Below, piece after piece: positions 55,904 through 64,000 of a DNA stretch of 64,000 nucleotides. This DNA comes from Vagococcus entomophilus (GTDB lineage: Bacteria; Bacillota; Bacilli; Lactobacillales; Vagococcaceae). Location of the stretch: positions 248,001 through 312,000 of the forward strand of contig NZ_NGJZ01000001.1 of the NCBI RefSeq assembly GCF_003987595.1, read 5' to 3'. The notes below the pieces were generated by a model, which saw only the letters and a program-made list of their open reading frames with translations, was not told the origin of the DNA and searched no databases. A program made the position numbers and the translations under genes. Each line of letters opens with the position of its first letter. The stretch's first letter is position 1.

Positions 55904-57559
55904 ATGAAAAGAAAAATCGGTTTTTTTACAGCATTACTTGCCATTCTTAGCATAATGGTAGGGTGTGGTCAAACGAATAGTACTACAAAGGAAAGTACAA
56001 CAGCGAAGTCTAAACTGGCTAAAACACAAGAAATTTCAGTAAGCTTGCCTGCAGAGTTAACCACACTGGATACAACTCAAACGATGGATAAAAATACCTT
56101 TACGATTGTACAACATTTGTTTGAAGGGCTATATCGCTTAGATAAAAATAGTACACCCGTACCTGGAATTGCAGATAAAGTTGACATAAGTAAGGATGGT
56201 TTAAACTATGATTTCCATATCCGTTCCGATGCCAAGTGGAGTAACGGAGAGAGCATTACTGCAGAAGATTTTGTATATGCGTGGAAAAAACTGGTCAATC
56301 CTGAAAATGGAGCAGCAAATGCTTATCTATTAGATAACGTTAAAAATAGTAAAGAGATTCGTTTAGGGAAAAAGGATATTTCAGAATTGGGAATATCTGC
56401 ACCGTCTAAAACAGAATTTAAAGTAGTATTATCGCAACCACAGCCTTCATTTCTAACGTTGATTTCAATTGGTTGGCTAGCACCACAACAACAAAAGTAT
56501 GTAGAAGCCCAAGGGAAAAATTATGGAGTAGATAGTGAACACTTGCTTTATAGTGGTCCGTTCACACTTGAAAACTGGAAACAGGCCAGTGATTCTTGGA
56601 CACTTAAGAAAAATAAAGCGTATTATGATGCAAGTAAAGTGAAGCTAACAAAAATTGACGGAACAACAATCAAAGAAGAAAATACTGGGATTGATTTGTT
56701 CCATACAAATAAATTAGATTTACAAAAAATTAGCGGACAGTTTGTTCCGCAATATGCAAGTGAAAATAGTTTTGTGACGCATACAGATATTGCAAATTAT
56801 TTCATCGACTTCAACAAAAAAGCCGGAACCCCTCTTGCCAATCAAGCGTTAAGAAAAGCAATTGCTTATTCAATTGATAAGGAAGCTTTGAGTACAAACG
56901 TTTTAAATGATGGTTCTAAACCGCTTAATGGCCTAATACCAGCAAAACTAGCAAGCAATGCGCAAACCAAAGAAGATTTTAGAACATATAGTGGAACCTA
57001 TATGAAGTACAATAAGAATAAAGCGAAAAGCGAATGGAAAAAGGCACAAGCTAATTTAGGGAAAAATATCAGTCTAACTTTACTTGTAGCGGATGATGAT
57101 AATTCTAAAAAAGTCGCCGAATTTATTCAAAGTCAAATTCAAGAAAATTTAGAAGGGCTAAAAATTGAAATTAGTACCCAACCTAAAAATAATGTCAATC
57201 AGTCCCGCCGAGATAAAAACTATGAGCTCTCTCTTTCGGGGTGGATTGCGGGGGACAATGACTTGTCTATGTACTTTATTTTGTATGAAAGTGCATCTGC
57301 TTACAATTATGGCAGCTACAACAATTCTGAATATGATAAACTAGTAACAGCGGCTAAAACAACGGACGCAAACGATAGTAATAAGCAATTTGAAGATTAC
57401 AAAAAAGCGGAAAAAATCCTTATTGAAGAAGATGCAGCTCAAGTCCCACTGTACCAAAGTGCTTCTAATTATTTGATCAATTCAAATATTAAGGGAATTG
57501 AGTATCATTTATATGGCGATTACTTTAATTTTAGGGAAGCATATTTGCGTGGCAACTAA
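55904..57559 (+). CDS. Oligopeptide ABC transporter substrate-binding lipoprotein (OppA family)
   Basis: This 551-residue protein has a signal peptide with lipobox MVGC (Cys at about 21) and an SBP_bac_5 domain with the family start TLDTTQTMDKNTF, WSNGESITAEDFVYAWK and the C-terminal DAAQVPLYQ. It binds peptides outside the membrane for an ABC importer. No permease or ATPase genes are adjacent, so it must feed an Opp system encoded elsewhere. AGGAGGAAG precedes the ATG. Expression is set by the T-box leader, and peptidase T follows 29 bases later. Confidence 0.95.
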   Translation: MKRKIGFFTALLAILSIMVGCGQTNSTTKESTTAKSKLAKTQEISVSLPAELTTLDTTQTMDKNTFTIVQHLFEGLYRLDKNSTPVPGIADKVDISKDGLNYDFHIRSDAKWSNGESITAEDFVYAWKKLVNPENGAANAYLLDNVKNSKEIRLGKKDISELGISAPSKTEFKVVLSQPQPSFLTLISIGWLAPQQQKYVEAQGKNYGVDSEHLLYSGPFTLENWKQASDSWTLKKNKAYYDASKVKLTKIDGTTIKEENTGIDLFHTNKLDLQKISGQFVPQYASENSFVTHTDIANYFIDFNKKAGTPLANQALRKAIAYSIDKEALSTNVLNDGSKPLNGLIPAKLASNAQTKEDFRTYSGTYMKYNKNKAKSEWKKAQANLGKNISLTLLVADDDNSKKVAEFIQSQIQENLEGLKIEISTQPKNNVNQSRRDKNYELSLSGWIAGDNDLSMYFILYESASAYNYGSYNNSEYDKLVTAAKTTDANDSNKQFEDYKKAEKILIEEDAAQVPLYQSASNYLINSNIKGIEYHLYGDYFNFREAYLRGN

Positions 57560-57588
57560 CAGAAAATGTGTGAAAGAAGGAAAAATGA

Positions 57589-58836
57589 ATGGCAGAAACA
57601 ATAGCAGAAAGATTTATTCGGTATGCAAAGTTAAATACACGTTCAGATGCAGCGAGTAAAACAGTACCTACAACACTTGGACAAGTAGCATTTGCCCAAG
57701 TGTTGGTAGAGGATTTAAAGGAGTTGGGCCTAGCAGAAATTGAATATAATGAACAAAATGGTTTTGTAACTGCTACGCTTCCGGCAAATGTAGAAGAAGG
57801 CGGACCCGTGATTGGCTTTATAGCTCATTTAGATACAGCGGACTATTCGGCAGAGAATATCCAGCCGCAAATCCATGAAAACTACCAAGGAGAGTCTTTA
57901 TGCTTGAATCAAGAAAAAAACATCTTTCTTTCTCCTGACGTCTTCCCAAACCTCACTACTTACATTGGACAGACCTTAATCACAACTGATGGTACGACAC
58001 TTTTGGGGGCTGATGACAAAGCAGGAATTGTAGAAATTATTGGAGCGTTAAGTGATTATCTAGAACATCCAGAACGGCCACACGGAGAGATTAGGGTTGC
58101 CTTTGGACCAGATGAAGAGATTGGGCGTGGTGCAGATTTGTTTGACGCCAAGCATTTTAGAGCTAAGTATGCCTATACACTTGATAGTGGGACCATTGGA
58201 CATTTTGAGTATGAAACCTTTAATGCTGCCCAAGCACATATTACGATTGAGGGAGTCAGTGTTCATCCAGGTACTGCTAAAAATCAAATGATTCAAGCAA
58301 TAAAATTAGGGGAAGAGCTAGATTCTTTACTTCCGCCAGAAGAAGTTCCAGAAAAAACGGAAGGGTATGAGGGGTTTTATTTGCTAACCAAATTTAACGG
58401 AACGATTGACCATGCAGAACTGACGTATATTATTCGGGACCATGATACACAAAAGTTTCAAGCACGGAAAGAGTTTCTAGTACAGCAAGTAGAAAAAATA
58501 AATATACGCTTAGGTAGAGAACTTTTAAAAATCGAGATTTTTGATCAATATTATAATATGGCAGAGATTATCAAAAAAGATTTTTATCCCGTTGAATTAG
58601 CCAAAACAGCTATGAAAAATTTGGAAATTGAACCAATTATCAAGCCATTTAGAGGAGGGACAGATGGTTCAAAGATTTCTTATAAAGGAATCCCCACCCC
58701 AAATCTATTTACCGGCGGAGAAAATTTCCACGGTCAATATGAATTTATTAGTGTGGAAGCAATGGAGAAAACCATTCAAACGGTTGTGGAAATTATTCGT
58801 TTGAATACAGCAAGTAACGGACTAAATAAAAGCTAA
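57589..58836 (+). CDS. pepT: Peptidase T (tripeptide aminopeptidase)
   Basis: This 415-residue M20 metallopeptidase releases N-terminal residues from tripeptides in the cytoplasm. Zinc ligands are in GFIAHLDTAD (His), LLGADDKAG (Asp) and DEEIGRGAD (Glu), with the DSGTIG and GGENFHGQYEF segments typical of PepT. It lies directly behind the peptide-binding protein under the same T-box, so uptake and breakdown of peptides are co-regulated. Confidence 0.96.
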   Translation: MAETIAERFIRYAKLNTRSDAASKTVPTTLGQVAFAQVLVEDLKELGLAEIEYNEQNGFVTATLPANVEEGGPVIGFIAHLDTADYSAENIQPQIHENYQGESLCLNQEKNIFLSPDVFPNLTTYIGQTLITTDGTTLLGADDKAGIVEIIGALSDYLEHPERPHGEIRVAFGPDEEIGRGADLFDAKHFRAKYAYTLDSGTIGHFEYETFNAAQAHITIEGVSVHPGTAKNQMIQAIKLGEELDSLLPPEEVPEKTEGYEGFYLLTKFNGTIDHAELTYIIRDHDTQKFQARKEFLVQQVEKINIRLGRELLKIEIFDQYYNMAEIIKKDFYPVELAKTAMKNLEIEPIIKPFRGGTDGSKISYKGIPTPNLFTGGENFHGQYEFISVEAMEKTIQTVVEIIRLNTASNGLNKS

Positions 58837-58865
58837 AACGAAACCCTAACAAGGGTTTCGTTTTT
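58835..58865 (+). terminator. Terminator of pepT
   Basis: A 13-bp perfect stem (AAAACGAAACCCT and complement) with loop AACA and a T-tract. Confidence 0.9.
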
Positions 58866-58959
58866 AATTTATTTAAAAAACTAGTTTTAAATAAAAAAAC
58901 AGGTGCAAACTTTTTTTGTATTATAATAAAAGTACAATTAAAGGAATGTGGGTGGAAGT

Positions 58960-59781
58960 ATGGAGAAAAAGCTTATCTTTTTAGACATAGATGGTACTTT
59001 AGTGGATGAGAAAGAAAAAGTGGCAGAGACCGCTATCTATGCGTGTCAACAAGCGAGAAAAAATGGGCACAAAATTTATTTGTGTACTGGAAGATCCAAA
59101 CCTGAGATTTTCCCCCACATCTTAGCGATTGGCTTTGATGGTATTATCGGTGCTGGAGGAGGATATATCGAGTCGGATGGGAAAGTTTTATATCACAAAA
59201 AAGTCTCGAAACAGCAAGTTCAGCATATGGTAGATTATTTCAATCAGCAGCAAATTGATTTTTACTTGGAATCAAACGGAGGATTATTTGCGAGTCATAA
59301 CTTGAGACCGCGTCTAGAATTGCTTTTTTATGGTCAAGAAGGAGTAAAGGGAGAGAGTCACCCTTTTATGGAAGCCTTGATCTTTGGAGAGAAGAATTTA
59401 TACCGAGATGATGTAAATAAAGTTTGCTTTTTAGAGAATCCTGCGATTGATTTTAAAAAAATTAAACAAGAATTTGATGGTGAATTTGAAGTGATTCAGT
59501 GTACCGTGCCAGCGTTTGGAAAAAACAGCGGGGAAATGATGGTTCCTGGTATTCATAAAGCAACAGCAATTGATTTTTTGTTAAAGCATCTCAAACATCC
59601 CCAAAATCAAACGCTTGCTATAGGGGATGGACTAAATGATTTGGAGATGTTTGCCTATTGTGATATTGGTATTGCTGTCGGAACAGCGCACCAGGAATTA
59701 AAAGCGAGGGCTGATTTTGTAACCACTGCACCTAGTGAGGACGGCTTGTTGCACGCGTTTGAAAGCTACCATTTAATTTAA
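58960..59781 (+). CDS. Cof-type HAD family phosphatase
   Basis: This 273-residue protein has HAD motif I DIDGTLVD at residues 9-16, a C2-type cap domain, and motif III/IV AIGDGLNDLEMF near residue 225. Cof-type enzymes dephosphorylate sugar phosphates, FMN or pyridoxal phosphate, and the sequence does not single out one. The ATG at 58960 follows GGGTGGAAG; a GTG at 58948 is less suited. The TATAAT at 58922 could be its -10. Confidence 0.93.
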   Translation: MEKKLIFLDIDGTLVDEKEKVAETAIYACQQARKNGHKIYLCTGRSKPEIFPHILAIGFDGIIGAGGGYIESDGKVLYHKKVSKQQVQHMVDYFNQQQIDFYLESNGGLFASHNLRPRLELLFYGQEGVKGESHPFMEALIFGEKNLYRDDVNKVCFLENPAIDFKKIKQEFDGEFEVIQCTVPAFGKNSGEMMVPGIHKATAIDFLLKHLKHPQNQTLAIGDGLNDLEMFAYCDIGIAVGTAHQELKARADFVTTAPSEDGLLHAFESYHLI

Positions 59782-59822
59782 ACGAAATGGTCTGAAGAGT
59801 GAAAGTACGAAATAAAAGAAGC

Positions 59823-59865
59823 GCCAAACAAAAGGAATACTCCCTTTGTTTGGCACTTTTCTTAT
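59823..59865. terminator. Terminator between convergent HAD and aspartase genes
   Basis: GCCAAACAAA paired with TTTGTTTGGC plus AGG/CCT inner pairs, loop AATACT, T-rich on the right side. Confidence 0.8.
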
Positions 59866-59872
59866 TTTCAGC

Positions 59873-61264
59873 TTACATTTGTGCGCTAGTTTTCTCTGGA
59901 TAATGAGACTGTATAAGTATTTTTTTTATTTCTTCGGGAGAGTAATGTAACTCTTCTGTTAATAATTCTGGAATAGTTTTTCCAGAATGATGGGCTTTTT
60001 GGACAAGTTTACTAGCTCGTTCATAGCCGATATGTGGGGCTAAAACAACCGCTAGAACCGGACTGCTTTCTAACATCTGTTGGCAATGTTCTTCATTAAA
60101 GACAATCCCCTCAATACAGTGTGTGCGGAAAATTTGAGTTGCTTGAGTGAGTAATTCAATTGATTGGAATAAATCATGAAAAATAATAGGCTCAAAGGCG
60201 TTGAGTTCTAGCTGTCCCGCTTCAACAGCCATTGTAACGGTTGTGTCAGTACCAATGACGTGATAAGCAACTTGAGAGATGACTTCTGGGATAACGGGGT
60301 TAACTTTACCTGGCATAATAGACGATCCTGCTTGACGTTTTGGCAGCATTATTTCTTGTAAACCAGCAGTTGGGCCGCTAGAAAGAAGGCGTAAATCATT
60401 TGAAATTTTGGATAAGGAAATCGCAAGTCCTTTCAAGCTATGGGAAAGTTGCATAAATCCATCAAGATTTTGAGTAGCATCCACCAAATCAAGCGCGGGG
60501 ACTAAATCTTCTCCTGTAACTTTACTAAGTTCTGGAATAATATTTTGGACATATGCTTTTGTTGCGTTGATGGAATTACCAATAGCCGTTCCACCTAAGT
60601 TTAAAATATGCAACTCTTTTTCAGCCAATTCGATTCGTTTTAGTTCACGACGGATTAGTTGAGCGTAGGCATCAAACATTCGGTCACCAGTTGTGGGTAC
60701 TGCATCTTGCAGTTGAGTACGAGCCATTTTGAGAATGCCACGACTTTCAAGAGCTTTTTGTTGAAAACATTGAATTAAAAGGGTCAAGTTCTTTTTTAAT
60801 GGCAGAAGTAACTCCAAAAAAGTAAGTTTTCCTGCTGTTGGAAAAACGTCATTTGTCGATTGACTCATATTGACATGGTCATTTGGATGCAGTCTTTTAT
60901 AGGAGCCTTTTTCAAATCCTAGTTTTTCCAAAGCGAGGTTGGCAATTACTTCATTAGCATTCATATTAGCAGAGGTTCCAGCACCACCCTGGATAGCCGG
61001 AACAATAAATTCGGTATGGAAATTTCCAAGGATGATTTCGGTACATGCGGCAATAATCGCTTCACTTCTTTTTAGGGAAAGTTGGTTTGTTTGAGCATTA
61101 ACTTTTGCAGCGGCTAGCTTTATTTGAGCGATTTTTTTGATTAGAATGGGATGTAAGTTATCGCTTGAAAGTGGAAAATTTTCTCTAGCTCTTAATGAAT
61201 GAATCCCATAATAAGCAGAACAGGGGAGTGCTTTTGGACCAATGCTATCAGTTTCAATTCTCAT
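59873..61264 (-). CDS. aspA: Aspartate ammonia-lyase (aspartase), fumarase/aspartase superfamily
   Basis: This 463-residue enzyme converts L-aspartate to fumarate and ammonia. The N-terminus RIETDSIG and YYGIHSLRARENF fits aspartase better than class II fumarase. The signature loop GSSIMPGKVNPV lies at about residue 314 and carries the catalytic Ser. The ATG at 61264 has AGGTGAGG 7 bases upstream; GTG 61276 is a less likely start. A divergent Lrp/AsnC gene next door suggests amino-acid-dependent control. A fumarase activity cannot be fully excluded. Confidence 0.9.
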   Translation of the reverse strand: MRIETDSIGPKALPCSAYYGIHSLRARENFPLSSDNLHPILIKKIAQIKLAAAKVNAQTNQLSLKRSEAIIAACTEIILGNFHTEFIVPAIQGGAGTSANMNANEVIANLALEKLGFEKGSYKRLHPNDHVNMSQSTNDVFPTAGKLTFLELLLPLKKNLTLLIQCFQQKALESRGILKMARTQLQDAVPTTGDRMFDAYAQLIRRELKRIELAEKELHILNLGGTAIGNSINATKAYVQNIIPELSKVTGEDLVPALDLVDATQNLDGFMQLSHSLKGLAISLSKISNDLRLLSSGPTAGLQEIMLPKRQAGSSIMPGKVNPVIPEVISQVAYHVIGTDTTVTMAVEAGQLELNAFEPIIFHDLFQSIELLTQATQIFRTHCIEGIVFNEEHCQQMLESSPVLAVVLAPHIGYERASKLVQKAHHSGKTIPELLTEELHYSPEEIKKILIQSHYPEKTSAQM

Positions 61265-61522
61265 ACAGGACCTCACCTTTATTAGTATATGTAAAAAGAT
61301 ATCACACCAATATATTTGTGTATATAAATATATCGATTTAGTGAAAAATATAATATTTACAGGAAGTCAGGGTTTGTTTTTATAAGTTTTTAGCAAGGGG
61401 ATGTTTGCTTTCTTCAGCCTTGAATAAAATAAATATTCAAAAATTTAAGAATAATTACTTCTTTTTTTAAAGTTCATGTGCTAATATCTAACATAAGGTT
61501 GTATAGAGAGGTGAGTAAGTGA
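61265..61522. promoter_or_regulatory. Divergent control region between aspA and the Lrp/AsnC gene
   Basis: An AT-rich stretch of 258 bases holds the starts of both genes. An extended -10 (TGCTAATAT, 61479-61487) faces the regulator. Alternating TA runs at 61310-61335 could bend DNA or bind Lrp. No exact operator can be assigned. Confidence 0.4.
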
Positions 61523-61978
61523 ATGGATCAAATTGATAAAGAGATTTTGAATTGCTTGAATGAAAATGCAAGAATGTCATTAAAGAAGATCGCAGAACGC
61601 TGTTTTGTATCTTCACCAGCCGTATCAGCGCGAATACATCGACTAGAAGAGGAGAAGATTATCACTTCATACGGGATTGAAGTAGATTATAAAAAAATCG
61701 GGTTTCATATTAAAGCGTTTATTAGTGTCCAAATTGATCCGCAACAAAAAGATTCGTTTTATCCATTTATAGATTCGTGTCAAAATGTGTTAGAATGTGA
61801 TTGTGTAACGGGAGAATACGCGATGTTACTTAAGGTTGTTTTTCCAAGCACAGATGAGTTAGATCAATTTATTGGTTTGCTGCAAAAGTACGGAAAAACG
61901 TATACTCAGATTGTTTTCTCTACTCCAGTGAGGAGAAGGGGAATGACTTACTATGATAAAAAAGAGTCTGAAACATAA
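61523..61978 (+). CDS. Lrp/AsnC family transcriptional regulator
   Basis: This 151-residue protein has an N-terminal helix-turn-helix (DQIDKEILNCLNENARMSLKKIA, about 2-50) and a C-terminal RAM ligand domain, with the GEYAMLLKV segment. Family members sense amino acids and often control a divergent metabolic gene; here that is aspartase. GAGAGGTGAG precedes the ATG. The terminator overlaps the stop codon. The effector, aspartate or asparagine, is a guess. Confidence 0.92.
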   Translation: MDQIDKEILNCLNENARMSLKKIAERCFVSSPAVSARIHRLEEEKIITSYGIEVDYKKIGFHIKAFISVQIDPQQKDSFYPFIDSCQNVLECDCVTGEYAMLLKVVFPSTDELDQFIGLLQKYGKTYTQIVFSTPVRRRGMTYYDKKESET

Positions 61979-62004
61979 CATTTAAGTTATGTTTCAGACT
62001 TTTT
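61966..62004 (+). terminator. Terminator of the Lrp/AsnC gene
   Basis: A 14-bp perfect stem (GTCTGAAACATAAC and complement), loop ATTTAA, five T. Confidence 0.92.
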
Positions 62005-62016
62005 AGCATAATAAAT

Positions 62017-62053
62017 GGTGGGAGCAGAAGCAACTTCTGTCCCACCTCTTTTT
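62017..62053 (+). terminator. Second plus-strand hairpin, GGTGGGA type
   Basis: GGTGGGA-CAGAAG paired with CTTCTG-TCCCACC with one bulge and a CAA loop, then TTTTT. It overlaps the 3' end of the convergent minus-strand gene. Similar GGTGGGACAGAAG hairpins recur in enterococcal intergenic regions, to my knowledge. Confidence 0.75.
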
Positions 62054-62417
62054 ATGTGTTGTGCCGAGTCACTAATTGGTACGAAGCGTCTTCAGCTTCA
62101 TCATAAAACGAATATTTTTTTTGTGTGCTCTTGCGAAGGATAAGACGATACCCATAAGAATCAAGCCAAATAAGGTGTTGAGTTGTTTTTTCTATCAGCG
62201 TAACTTGGAGTGGTTTTTCATCTAGTAGCAAAGTAAAATCTGAGGTGAAAGATAAGGTGTGTTGGATTCGCTGATGTTTTTCAACATAATACCATATGCC
62301 AACAAAGCTTTCCAAAATTTTTTTAGTTTCTGCATCGTTACGTTTTTTGAAATAAGAAAGACTTGTGACGCCAGAAGCGAGTAACACTCCAAAGATGAAA
62401 GGGATTTTTTTCCGCAT
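62052..62417 (-). CDS. Small membrane-anchored protein (DUF4828-like)
   Basis: This 121-residue protein starts with a basic end and a single hydrophobic segment (about 5-20) that could be an anchor or uncleaved signal. A soluble domain with FVGIWYYVEKHQR, LSFTSDFTLLLD and LIWLDSYGYRL looks like a small beta-barrel. This pattern recalls DUF4828 proteins of Lactobacillales, but I cannot confirm it. The ATG at 62417 follows AAAGGAG; a GTG 9 bases upstream overlaps that ribosome site and is rejected. No function is known. Confidence 0.75.
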   Translation of the reverse strand: MRKKIPFIFGVLLASGVTSLSYFKKRNDAETKKILESFVGIWYYVEKHQRIQHTLSFTSDFTLLLDEKPLQVTLIEKTTQHLIWLDSYGYRLILRKSTQKKYSFYDEAEDASYQLVTRHNT

Positions 62418-62575
62418 AAACTTCACTCCTTTTTTCTTTATTATAAGTAGTTACTTGAAAAAAAGATAGTAAAAGCTATCTTTTTAGGAAATGAAAAGGT
62501 ATGCAGAAACGTTAAAAATGTGGTATGTTTAAGGAAAGAATTTGGCTATCTAGGATCCGTTAAGGAGGAAAAAGA

Positions 62576-63586
62576 ATGGTAGAAAAATTAAACTTAGGGA
62601 CAATCGGTACCAGTTGGATTACGGAACAATTTATCCATGCAGCAGATGAAACACAAAGGTACCAATTGGTTTCTGTTTATTCGCGTTCTTTAGAGAAAGC
62701 AAAGAAAATGAGTGGCGTGGGACAAGAGGTTTCGCTGTATGATGACCTGCAAATGTTTTTAGCACACGAACAATTAGATGTTGTCTACATTGCCTCCCCA
62801 AATAGTGTGCATTTTGCGCAAGCTAGGCAAGCACTACTTGCTGGCAAGCATATTATAGTAGAAAAGCCAGCTTTTTCAAATGTTGAAGAATTGAATGAAA
62901 TTCTCAACTTAGCCAAAAAACAAAACAAATACTTTTTTGAAGCAACACGCACTTTGCATGAGGATGGGTTCAATCAAGTGAAAAAACATTTGCCAACTCA
63001 GCTTGTGGGAGCAAATCTGACCTTTATGAAATACTCCTCCAAGTATGATGAATTAAAGAACGGTGGTAGTCCCAATATATTTTCTAGTCAGTACTCTGGA
63101 GGAGCGTTGATGGATTTAGGAATCTATTTACTCTATGCGGCAATTGGATGGTTTGGTCGTCCTACAGATGTCGACTACATTGCTCGGAAATTACCAACAG
63201 GGGTAGACGGTATCGGGACCATTCTACTGCGTTATCCCACATTTGATGTGACTATGCAAGTTGGAAAAGTCGCGAATAGCTTTTTGCCCTCAGAAATTTA
63301 TGGAGAGGAAAAGACTATTATAATCAATGCGATTAATTCGATTTCAAGTATCAAAGAATACAGTCAAGCAACCGGAAAGACAGAAACGATTGCCTGTAAA
63401 AATAATGAAAATCCGATGGTAGAAGAAGCAGAAAACTTTGCAGAAGTTCTAACGAATAAAAAGAATGAAGTCATACAAAAAGACTATCAGGAATGGTTAA
63501 AACTAGCCAAAGAGGTGCACGAGACAATCGCCAAGTTGAAGATACGAGCGAATATTCAATTTGAAGCAGATCAAAAGCGAAAATAA
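62576..63586 (+). CDS. Gfo/Idh/MocA family NAD(P)-dependent oxidoreductase
   Basis: This 336-residue protein has an N-terminal Rossmann fold (GTIGTSWITEQF), the ASPNSVHF and IVEKPAF motif with catalytic Lys (about residue 96), and a C-terminal alpha/beta domain with GGSPNIF and GGALMDLGIYLL. Family members oxidise or reduce sugars, inositols or related compounds; the substrate is not predictable. AGGAGG precedes the ATG. It is followed closely by a helicase gene and may share its transcript. Confidence 0.92.
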   Translation: MVEKLNLGTIGTSWITEQFIHAADETQRYQLVSVYSRSLEKAKKMSGVGQEVSLYDDLQMFLAHEQLDVVYIASPNSVHFAQARQALLAGKHIIVEKPAFSNVEELNEILNLAKKQNKYFFEATRTLHEDGFNQVKKHLPTQLVGANLTFMKYSSKYDELKNGGSPNIFSSQYSGGALMDLGIYLLYAAIGWFGRPTDVDYIARKLPTGVDGIGTILLRYPTFDVTMQVGKVANSFLPSEIYGEEKTIIINAINSISSIKEYSQATGKTETIACKNNENPMVEEAENFAEVLTNKKNEVIQKDYQEWLKLAKEVHETIAKLKIRANIQFEADQKRK

Positions 63587-63606
63587 ATATAGAAAGTTTG
63601 GAAAAT

Positions 63607-64000
63607 ATGAAAGAATTAACAGATAGTTTTGCAAAAGAGTGGCCAAGTGAATGGAAAGAGCATTGGCAAGAAAAGAAATTTGAAAAGTTTTCGCCGATTC
63701 AAGTGAAAAGTTTTCCTCATCTATTCCAAGGTGAGAATGCGGTTGTAGTATCACCGACTGGCTCAGGAAAAACGCTGGCGTATCTTTTTCCTACGTTATT
63801 GAAAGTAACCAAAGGAAGTGGCAATCAGCTTTTAATTTTGTTGCCCTCCCATGAATTAGCAATGCAAGTTGGAAAAGTGACAAAAGAGTGGGCAGAGTTA
63901 CTTGGGTTGCATAGTGAAACCATTATTGGCGGAGCAAATACAAAGCGTCAGCTCGAAAAATTGAAGCAGCAGCCGGAGATTATTGTTGGCAGTGCGGGAA
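63607..64000 (+). CDS. DEAD-box RNA helicase, 5' part only
   Basis: The reading frame is open from ATG 63607 to the window end, giving 131 residues of an incomplete protein. A Q-motif-like FEKFSPIQVKSFP and Walker A SPTGSGKTLAY are present, then LLPSHELAMQV (motif Ia) and a GSAG where PTREL-type families usually have TPGR (motif Ib). It resembles the shorter CshC/YfmL helicases of Firmicutes. The DEAD box itself is outside the window. The ribosome site is weak. Confidence 0.85.
   Translation, partial: MKELTDSFAKEWPSEWKEHWQEKKFEKFSPIQVKSFPHLFQGENAVVVSPTGSGKTLAYLFPTLLKVTKGSGNQLLILLPSHELAMQVGKVTKEWAELLGLHSETIIGGANTKRQLEKLKQQPEIIVGSAG

Noticed and set aside
61310-61335. Alternating TA run as a microsatellite or origin element
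   Set aside because: It is short and imperfect and no DnaA boxes or other origin features are near; it is simply AT-rich promoter DNA.

Overview
The window is a contiguous, low-GC, gene-dense chromosomal segment from a Gram-positive coccus of the Lactobacillales, most probably Enterococcaceae (Enterococcus, Vagococcus or a relative). The evidence is the flavodoxin - map - YihY - LCP - tagO run leading into an epa-like rhamnopolysaccharide locus, a secA - prfB - ftsEX - cls - pstSCAB1B2 - phoU block, comFA/comFC - hpf, and a T-box leader. The genus cannot be fixed from the sequence alone. No rRNA, tRNA, CRISPR array, prophage or insertion sequence was seen.

Region 1 (1-4.4 kb) holds a TetR regulator with a candidate operator, a flavodoxin, type I methionine aminopeptidase, a YihY membrane protein and an LCP cell-wall polymer ligase. 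Region 2 (4.4-37.1 kb) is a large cell-surface polysaccharide locus. It contains tagO (priming GlcNAc-1-P transfer to undecaprenyl phosphate), several GT2 and GT4 glycosyltransferases, a complete dTDP-rhamnose set (rmlA, rmlC, rmlB, rmlD), UDP-glucose dehydrogenase, an epimerase, a polysaccharide ABC exporter whose ATPase carries a Wzt-type C-terminal domain, and two giant glycosyltransferases. Woven into it are three sets of genes that look like extracytoplasmic glycosylation systems (a DPM1-like GT2, a small flippase-like protein and a large YfhO or DUF2142 membrane protein). They probably add side sugars to the exported polymer or to teichoic acids. The locus closes with a TagH-like protein that has a degenerate ATPase and four LysM repeats.

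Region 3 (37.1-47.2 kb) is housekeeping and competence: RlmD-type rRNA methyltransferase, a NagR-like GntR regulator, an IMPACT-family protein, a small DUF7662-like protein, comFA/comFC, long-form HPF, SecA, and RF2 with its programmed +1 frameshift. comFA seems to have lost its start through a change in a T homopolymer. Region 4 (47.2-55.5 kb) has ftsEX, cardiolipin synthase and the phosphate uptake operon pstS-pstC-pstA-pstB-pstB-phoU.

Region 5 (55.5-64 kb) concerns peptide and amino-acid use. A T-box riboswitch precedes an oligopeptide-binding lipoprotein and peptidase T. Then follow a Cof-type HAD phosphatase, aspartase divergent from an Lrp/AsnC regulator, a small membrane-anchored protein, a Gfo/Idh/MocA oxidoreductase and a DEAD-box helicase cut off by the window end.

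The most notable points are the disrupted comFA, the degenerate TagH-LysM fusion, the methyltransferase/coiled-coil/glycosyltransferase fusion next to a Wzt-type ATPase, and the stacking of three sugar-decoration systems in one locus. All functions are read from motifs and context; no database search was run.
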